From Lentzea alba (lineage in GTDB: Bacteria; Actinomycetota; Actinomycetes; Mycobacteriales; Pseudonocardiaceae), in NCBI RefSeq assembly GCF_011067745.1, contig NZ_JAAMPJ010000011.1, positions 62,001-126,000 of the forward strand: a stretch of 64,000 nucleotides of DNA, written 5' to 3'. The notes beneath the pieces are model-generated. The model had not been told where the DNA came from and did no database searches. It worked only from the letters and a program-made list of their open reading frames with translations. Made by a program: the position numbers and the translations under genes. Shown piece by piece: positions 59,002-64,000 of this stretch (positions are counted from its first letter, which is position 1; every line of letters starts with the position of its first letter).

Positions 59002-59985
59002 TCACTTGCGGGGCGGGGTTGTGGTGCCCCGCACGATGAGTTGCGTCTCCGCCACGATCTGTGGGACCTCGGTGTTGTCCGAGTCCAGCCAGTCGAGCAG
59101 CAGGTTCACCGCCGTGCGTCCCGCCTGTGCCACCGGCATCGCCACCGTGGTCAACGCGGGCGAGCACAGCGCCGCGTACGTCAGGTCGTCGAACCCGGTC
59201 ACCGACACGTCACCGGGAACCGAGATGCCGCGGTCCCTGAGCCGCGCTAGGACGCCGAGAGCCATGATGTCGTTGTAGGCCACGATCGCGGACGTGTCGG
59301 CCGCCACGGCCAAATCAGCGGCCTGCAAGCCGCCTTCGTAGCGCGGCGCGAACGGTCCGAGGTCCACCAGGTCCACCCCGTGCTGGGCCACCGCCGACAA
59401 CAGGCCGCGGCGACGCTCCTGGTTGGACCACGAGGTGCGCGGCCCGTTCAGGTAGGCGATCCGCCGGTGCCCCAACGCGACGAGGTGGTCGACGATCGCG
59501 TGCATTCCACCCGCCGAGTCCATCAACGCGGCGGGCACGCCCGGCAGGCGCCGGTTCAGCAGCACCAGCGACGTCGCGCCCGCCATCTCGTAGATCTGCG
59601 AGTCCTCCAGGCCCGGCGCGCACAGCACCACGCCGTCGACCTGCTTGGCCATCGCGTGCACGAGCTTGGCCTCGGTGACCGGGTCCTCGTCGCTGTCCGC
59701 CACGAACACCGCGTAGTCCGCCTGCATCGCCCGCGCCTGCACGGCCTTGAGCACGCCCGTGAAGAACGGGTTGTCGAGGTCCGGCACGACGATGCCGATG
59801 TTGCCGGTCTTGCCGGTGATCAGCCCTCGAGCCGCCCGATTGGGCTGGTAGCCGAGGTCCGAGGCGGCAGCCAGCACCCGTGATCTGGTCTCCGGGCGGA
59901 CCAGCTCGGGAGATGTCAGCGCACGCGAAACGGTGGCGACCGATACGTGCGCCCTGCGTGCCACGTCGCGGATGGTGACTGCCAC
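59002..59985 (-). CDS. LacI family transcriptional regulator
   Basis: A 327-residue LacI/GalR repressor. HTH: AVTIRDVARRAHVSVATVSR followed by ALTSPELVRPETRSRVLAAA and the hinge LGYQPNRAARGL. The ligand domain has IGIVVPDLDNPFFTGVLKAV, a HRRIAYLNGP strand and AIVAYNDIMALGVLARL, VTGFDDLTYAAL. GTG start. It is encoded 51 nt after the last permease gene on the same strand and is probably cotranscribed with, and repressing, the ABC importer. The effector is likely the transported solute, not identified. Confidence 0.92.
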   Translation of the reverse strand: MAVTIRDVARRAHVSVATVSRALTSPELVRPETRSRVLAAASDLGYQPNRAARGLITGKTGNIGIVVPDLDNPFFTGVLKAVQARAMQADYAVFVADSDEDPVTEAKLVHAMAKQVDGVVLCAPGLEDSQIYEMAGATSLVLLNRRLPGVPAALMDSAGGMHAIVDHLVALGHRRIAYLNGPRTSWSNQERRRGLLSAVAQHGVDLVDLGPFAPRYEGGLQAADLAVAADTSAIVAYNDIMALGVLARLRDRGISVPGDVSVTGFDDLTYAALCSPALTTVAMPVAQAGRTAVNLLLDWLDSDNTEVPQIVAETQLIVRGTTTPPRK

Positions 59986-59999
59986 TGGTTACCTCACCC

Positions 60000-60014
60000 T
60001 CAACTGCCGGTTGA
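60000..60014. promoter_or_regulatory. possible LacI-type operator upstream of the regulator gene
   Basis: TCAAC-TGCCG-GTTGA, a 5-bp inverted repeat followed by AACAATC, lies 14 nt before the LacI start codon. LacI-family sites often contain TTGAAAC/GTTTCAA half sites. The symmetry is short, so this is only a candidate. Confidence 0.25.
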
Positions 60015-60036
60015 AACAATCATGACGGGTCAGGTG

Positions 60037-60861
60037 TCAAGCCGGGTCTTTGAGTCTGGTGACGAGCTGGGTCGGGTTCACGAACCTGAGCGCGATCACC
60101 AGCAGGACCAACATGGACGCCGTGTAGATCACGGCCATCGAGTCGACCATCTGTTGTGGTCTGATGCCCGCCGACGACATGGCCTCGTACAGCGAGACCA
60201 CCAGGGTCTGGCTGGTCGGACCGGCCGTGAGGAACGTCAGTTCGAACATGCCCACCGTGCGCACGAGCACCAGGATCGACGCCGCCAGGATGCCCGGTAC
60301 GAGCAGCGGCGCGAGCACGCGGGTGAAGATGGCGAACGTGTTCGCCCCGCACATCCGGGCCGCCGACTCGATCTTCGTGTCGATCTGCTCGATGAACGGC
60401 GTCATCGTCAGCACCACGAACGGCACGGCCGGCACGAGGTTCGCCGCGATCACGCCGAACATGCTTCCCGCCAACTGGAACTTGTACAGCACCGTCGCGA
60501 GCGGGATGCCGTACGTCATCGGGGGCATCAGGATCGGCAGCAGGAACAGCACGTTGAGCAGCTTCTTTCCGGGGAAGTCGCGGCGCGCCAGAGCATAGGC
60601 CGTAGGAACTCCGATGAGGACGGAGATGACGACGACCGCGATCGCGACCTGGAACGTCACGACCAGCACGTCCAACAGACGGTAGTCGCGCCATGCCTCG
60701 CCGTACCACTTGCCCGTGTAACCGTTGGGCAGCCACGTGCCGAACCACGACTCGGCGAACGAGTTGGTGACCACGGCACCGACGATGCCGATCAGGTTCA
60801 GCATGAAGAAGATCAACGCGCCCCACGTCAGCCACACCACCGGGCGAGCAGCGAGCTTCAT
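60037..60861 (-). CDS. ABC transporter permease, PotC-like
   Basis: A 274-residue inner-membrane permease with six helices. The EAA loop, EQIDTKIESAARMCGANTFA, is followed by IFTRVLAPLLVPGILAA, as in the spermidine/putrescine, iron and phosphonate importer class. The N-terminus has VWLTWGALIFFMLNLIGIVG. Its start overlaps the next permease upstream (PotB-like) by 4 nt. It is the fourth gene of an importer operon and is followed by the LacI gene. Confidence 0.88.
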   Translation of the reverse strand: MKLAARPVVWLTWGALIFFMLNLIGIVGAVVTNSFAESWFGTWLPNGYTGKWYGEAWRDYRLLDVLVVTFQVAIAVVVISVLIGVPTAYALARRDFPGKKLLNVLFLLPILMPPMTYGIPLATVLYKFQLAGSMFGVIAANLVPAVPFVVLTMTPFIEQIDTKIESAARMCGANTFAIFTRVLAPLLVPGILAASILVLVRTVGMFELTFLTAGPTSQTLVVSLYEAMSSAGIRPQQMVDSMAVIYTASMLVLLVIALRFVNPTQLVTRLKDPA

Positions 60862-61748
60862 CCCTTACCTCCTGTCGCACCGCGGTAGAGCGTCGTGCGC
60901 CAGACCAGCACCACGCCGATCACGATCAGCATCACCAGCGCCATCAGCATCGCGATCGCCGAGCCCATCGCGAAGTCGTTGTCCCGCAACGCCGTCTCGT
61001 ACGCGGCGATCGACATCACGTGCGTCTCACCGGCCGGGTTGCCGACCATGACCGCACTCGGGAACACGGAGAACGCGAGCACGAACGAGAGGCAGAACGT
61101 GACCGCGAGCCCCGGCGCGAGCAACGGCATGGTGATCGTCCGGAACCGCTGCCTCCTCGACGCTCCCAGCGTCGCCGCCGCCTGTTCGAGCGTGGGGTCG
61201 ATGCCGGACAGGTAGGACAGCGTCAGCAGGAACGCGAACGGGAAGCCGGTGATGATCAGGCTGAACAGCACGCCCCAGTAGTTGTGGGTGAGCTTCGCCG
61301 GTTCGTCCGCGCCCAGTGCCATCCAGATGCGGTTGAACCACCCGGTCGGTCCGAAGAAGGCGAGGAGTCCTTCGGCTGTCAGCACGGTGCCGAGGGTGAT
61401 CGGGACGACCAGCAACGTGGTGAGCGCTCTCTTGCCGCGGAACCGGCCGCGCATCCGGAACGCGATCGGGATGGACGCCAGCACGTTGAACAGCGCCGCC
61501 GGCAACCCGAGCCGCAGCGTGATCCAGACGGTCTCCGCCAGGTACTCGTCCTGGAAGAAGGTGACGTAGTTCTGGAACGGGCTGCCGCCGCCCTTCGGCT
61601 GGAAGCTCAGCTGCAACCCGTACAGGAACGGGTAGACGAACAGCAGCACCACGAACACCGCTCCCGGCACCAGCAGCCAGAGGACGCGGTCGACGCCCTT
61701 CTCGGCCAGCCGATGCTTCAGCGACGCCCGATCGGTTACCGCGGTCAT
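60858..61748 (-). CDS. ABC transporter permease, PotB-like
   Basis: A 296-residue permease with six or seven helices: LLVPGAVFVVLLFVYPFLYG near the start and an EAA-like loop, GIDPTLEQAAATLGASRRQR, followed by FRTITMPLLAPGLAVTFCLS. It pairs with the PotC-like permease. The gene is flanked by 4-nt overlaps on both sides, showing tight translational coupling within the importer operon. Confidence 0.88.
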   Translation of the reverse strand: MTAVTDRASLKHRLAEKGVDRVLWLLVPGAVFVVLLFVYPFLYGLQLSFQPKGGGSPFQNYVTFFQDEYLAETVWITLRLGLPAALFNVLASIPIAFRMRGRFRGKRALTTLLVVPITLGTVLTAEGLLAFFGPTGWFNRIWMALGADEPAKLTHNYWGVLFSLIITGFPFAFLLTLSYLSGIDPTLEQAAATLGASRRQRFRTITMPLLAPGLAVTFCLSFVLAFSVFPSAVMVGNPAGETHVMSIAAYETALRDNDFAMGSAIAMLMALVMLIVIGVVLVWRTTLYRGATGGKG

Positions 61749-62803
61749 GTGAACACCAGCACGCGCTCAGTCGGCACCTTCAACCTGATGGTGTCGCCGG
61801 GAGCGAGTCGTGAGTTCGTGCGGACGTGCAGCTGTTCGCCGTTCTTCAGCCGTGCCTCCACGGCTTGCTCACGTCCGTGGTACTCGACGATCTCGACGGT
61901 GGCTTCCAACGTGTTGTCGCCGGCCTCGCTGACGACCGTGAAGTCCTCCGGCCGGACTGCCGCCACAGCCTTGTCGGACAGCTCTTCCCGTTTGACGCCA
62001 ACGAGTTCGATGCCGTCTTCGGTGCGGACGGTCGCTTGATCGTCGTCTTGAGCGCTCACGCTCACCGGGATCATGTTGCGGTAGCCCATGAACCCGGCGA
62101 CGTACCGGTTCACCGGATGTGCGTAGACCTCCTCCGGTGAACCGACCTGCTGCACCTCGCCGAGCCTCAGGACCACGAGACGGTCGGCGAGGGCCAGCGC
62201 CTCCTCCTGGTCGTGCGTGACGTAGACGGTGGTGAGACCCAGGGACTGGTGCAGCCGGCGGATCTCGGTGCGCATTTCGAGCCGCAGCGCTGCGTCCAGA
62301 TTGGACAGTGGTTCGTCCATCAGCACCAGTGGTGGCTCGAGGACGATCGCGCGGGCGATCGCCACGCGCTGCTGCTGGCCGCCGGAGAGTTGTGCCGGGA
62401 ACTTGTGCTGGTGTTCTTCGAGTTGGACGAGCCGCACCGCCTCGTCCACGCGCCGGTTCAGCTCCGCCTTGGCCGTCTTGCGCATGGACAGCCCGAACCC
62501 GATGTTGCGCCGCACCGACATGTGCGGGAACAGCGCGTAGTTCTGGAACACCATGCCGAACCCGCGCTTCTCCGGCGGCAGGTCGTCGATGCGCTTGCCG
62601 TCCAGCGTGATCCGCCCGCCGGTCAACGGCAGCAGCCCCGCCAGGCAGTTCAAGGCGGTGGACTTCCCGCAGCCCGACGGCCCGAGCAGGGCGACGAACT
62701 CGCCGCCCTTGATCGTCAGGTCCATGCCCTGGAGGGCAACGGTGTCCCCGAACGCCCGCCGCACGTGGTCCAGGTGCAGCTCGGCAAACCGTTGTCCGGT
62801 CAT
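61745..62803 (-). CDS. ABC transporter ATP-binding protein, PotA-like
   Basis: A 352-residue importer ATPase. Walker A is GPSGCGKSTALNCLAG, the Q-loop region is GMVFQNYALFPHMSV, the signature is LSGGQQQRVAIARAI, Walker B is LVLMDEPLSNLD and the H-loop is VYVTHDQEEALALADR. The C-terminal TOBE domain (about 275-352) ends VKVPTERVLVFT-like (LKVPTERVLVF) and contains VEIVEYHGREQAVEARLKNG. The ATG at 62803 overlaps the binding-protein stop by 4 nt; the ORF extension to 63937 is the binding protein in another frame. Confidence 0.9.
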   Translation of the reverse strand: MTGQRFAELHLDHVRRAFGDTVALQGMDLTIKGGEFVALLGPSGCGKSTALNCLAGLLPLTGGRITLDGKRIDDLPPEKRGFGMVFQNYALFPHMSVRRNIGFGLSMRKTAKAELNRRVDEAVRLVQLEEHQHKFPAQLSGGQQQRVAIARAIVLEPPLVLMDEPLSNLDAALRLEMRTEIRRLHQSLGLTTVYVTHDQEEALALADRLVVLRLGEVQQVGSPEEVYAHPVNRYVAGFMGYRNMIPVSVSAQDDDQATVRTEDGIELVGVKREELSDKAVAAVRPEDFTVVSEAGDNTLEATVEIVEYHGREQAVEARLKNGEQLHVRTNSRLAPGDTIRLKVPTERVLVFT

Positions 62804-63993
62804 TTCTTGCCGATCTCCCTGTCCCACCGCTGGAAGGCCTTCACCTGCTGCGCCGCCGGAAGCGAGGTCTCCTTGGGGTTGTCCTCGATCAGTTTGTCGT
62901 ACTCGGCGCGCCCGAACTTCGCGATCGCGTCCTGCGACTCCTGCGGCGCCATCTTCAGCGTGACGTCCTTGACCGCCGGGCCGGGGTAGAAGTAGCCCTT
63001 GTCGTAGGCCTTGGCCTGCTGCTTGGGGTCCAGCATGAACTTGATCAGCGCGAGGTTCGCCGCCAGCACGTCGTCCGAGACACCCTTCGGCACCACCGCG
63101 TAGTGCGCGTCGGTGACCCAGTGGAAGCCCTTGAAGGTCGCGATCTTCATGCCCTCCGGCACCGAGCCGAGCACGCGCGGGTTGATGTCCCAGCCGGTGG
63201 TGGAGGCGACCATCCACGACGTGCCGTTCGCCAGGTTCTTCATGACGTCGGTCGTGCCACCTGGGTAGTTGTCGACGTACTGCCCCAGTTCCTTGAGGTA
63301 GGCCCAGGTCTTGTCCCAGCCCTTCTCCGGGTCCTTGGGGTCCGAGTCGCCGAGCAGGTACGGCAGTCCCATCAGGAACGTCCTGCCAGGACCGGAGTTC
63401 GCGGGCCGCGCGTACTGGAACTTGCCGGGATGCGCTTTGGCCCACTCCAGCAGTTCGGCGGGAGACGTCGGCGCGGTGGGCACCTTGGCCGGGTCGTACT
63501 CCAGCAGCGGTCCCGCGGGGTAGTAGGTGACGGCGACGCCCTGGCCCTGGGCGAGCTTCTGCATCTCCCAGGCCGGCGGGAGGTAGGTCTTCTCGAGGTC
63601 CGGCAGCTTCGCCGAAAATCCGGGGAGCAGTTCGTAGACGAGTTTCTGCTCGATGACCGACGACAATCCGTCGGTACCGGTCAGCACGAGGTGGGTCTGG
63701 GAGGTGCCGGAGTTCTGCTCGGCCTTGAGCTTGCCCGGCATGTCCGGCGCGGTCGCCTTGGTGTAGTTGACCTTGCTCACGAAGTCCGGGTTGGCCTTCA
63801 CGAACTCGTCGATCATGCCCTGGGTGAGCTGCAGGTTGCCGGCCACGTCGAGGACGTTGAGCTCGACCGGTTTCGACGGCTTGTCCGGGACTGTCGTGGG
63901 GGCGTTCTGCGCCTGCGGGGACTCCGGCGCACCACACGCCGTGATGACCAACAGGGCGGGGATGACGAGCTGTAACTTCCTTGTCCAGCGCAT
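62800..63993 (-). CDS. ABC transporter substrate-binding lipoprotein (extracellular solute-binding protein)
   Basis: A 397-residue lipoprotein: MRWTRKLQLVIPALLVITAC gives a lipobox with Cys20. The body is a type II binding protein (SBP_bac_8-like): ELNVLDVAGNLQLTQGMIDE, VAVTYYPAGPLLEYDPAKVP, PTSPAELLEWAKAHPGKFQY, ARPANSGPGRTFLMGLPYLL, and AANLALIKFMLDPKQQAKAY. Its pattern fits importers of the polyamine, phosphonate or iron class; the solute cannot be read from the sequence. It is the first gene of a five-gene operon with the ATPase, two permeases and LacI. Its promoter lies outside the window, only 7 nt beyond the start codon. Confidence 0.87.
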   Translation of the reverse strand: MRWTRKLQLVIPALLVITACGAPESPQAQNAPTTVPDKPSKPVELNVLDVAGNLQLTQGMIDEFVKANPDFVSKVNYTKATAPDMPGKLKAEQNSGTSQTHLVLTGTDGLSSVIEQKLVYELLPGFSAKLPDLEKTYLPPAWEMQKLAQGQGVAVTYYPAGPLLEYDPAKVPTAPTSPAELLEWAKAHPGKFQYARPANSGPGRTFLMGLPYLLGDSDPKDPEKGWDKTWAYLKELGQYVDNYPGGTTDVMKNLANGTSWMVASTTGWDINPRVLGSVPEGMKIATFKGFHWVTDAHYAVVPKGVSDDVLAANLALIKFMLDPKQQAKAYDKGYFYPGPAVKDVTLKMAPQESQDAIAKFGRAEYDKLIEDNPKETSLPAAQQVKAFQRWDREIGKK

Positions 63994-64000
63994 CTCGGGG

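Overview
The window is very GC-rich, with third codon positions almost all G or C, frequent GTG starts and many 4-nt start/stop overlaps. Gene content (EthR-type TetR, SigB/F-type sigma factor, DUF4383, actinobacterial topoisomerase IB, an actinobacterial contractile injection locus) points to a filamentous actinomycete, most likely a member of the Pseudonocardiaceae such as Lentzea, Saccharothrix or a relative. The genus is an inference from gene style; no rRNA or tRNA gene was seen.

Left part (1-15.3 kb). A truncated M6 secreted protease and a yeast-type cytosine deaminase are followed by a short-chain dehydrogenase that has lost its active-site segment. Next comes a stress-type neighbourhood: a minus-strand operon (YbdK-type ligase, shortened iron redox enzyme, STAS protein), topoisomerase IB, then a second minus-strand operon (SRPBCC protein, SigB/F-family sigma factor, DUF4383 membrane protein). 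Both minus-strand operons are preceded by a GTTT-N15-GGGTA-like promoter. At 7.6-14.3 kb lies a complete LIV-type ABC importer (two ATPases, two permeases, lipoprotein) with an acyl-CoA synthetase embedded in the operon, then a small hypothetical gene and a methyltransferase.

Central part (15.35-43.4 kb). This is an extracellular-type contractile injection system (eCIS, Afp/PVC/MAC-like). The first block holds the DUF4255 cap protein, the AAA+ ATPase and a DUF4157 putative metallopeptidase. Tail-to-tail with it is a 793-aa putative effector with an N-terminal LQRxxGN motif, long amphipathic helical segments and a C-terminal HNH nuclease domain. A three-gene minus-strand block (TolB-like propeller, MFS transporter, secreted metallophosphoesterase) follows, flanked by near-identical 19-nt repeats. 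The structural operon then runs from 24.9 to 41.4 kb: sheath, tube 1, assembly/zinc protein, DUF6760, an 848-aa Val/Leu-Gln-Arg repeat protein, tube 2, LysM baseplate protein, gp27/gp5 spike, PAAR tip, gp25, baseplate J, gpI-like wedge, and three accessory proteins with membrane or surface domains (zinc-ribbon/TM/discoidin, secreted VWA propeller, Ig-like/TM/coiled coil). No recognisable tail fibre or tape-measure gene is present. Downstream, on the minus strand, is a minimal histidine kinase, a normal NarL-type regulator and an atypical regulator lacking the phospho-acceptor aspartate; these may control the locus.

Right part (43.5-64 kb). Here are a radical-SAM-like fragment, a PHP phosphoesterase, an EthR-type TetR/SDR/DUF3237 group with a palindromic operator, a TAP-type alpha/beta hydrolase, a class-C serine hydrolase, a large ATPase-LuxR regulator with an obscure start, a stand-alone MASE1 protein, a truncated zinc-type dehydrogenase, a molybdopterin oxidoreductase followed by an acyl-CoA synthetase, and a PotABCD-like ABC importer ending in a LacI regulator. 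Two convergent intergenic regions (48.75 and 58.95 kb) each carry a perfect 27-bp inverted repeat of the same family whose arms differ by compensatory changes.
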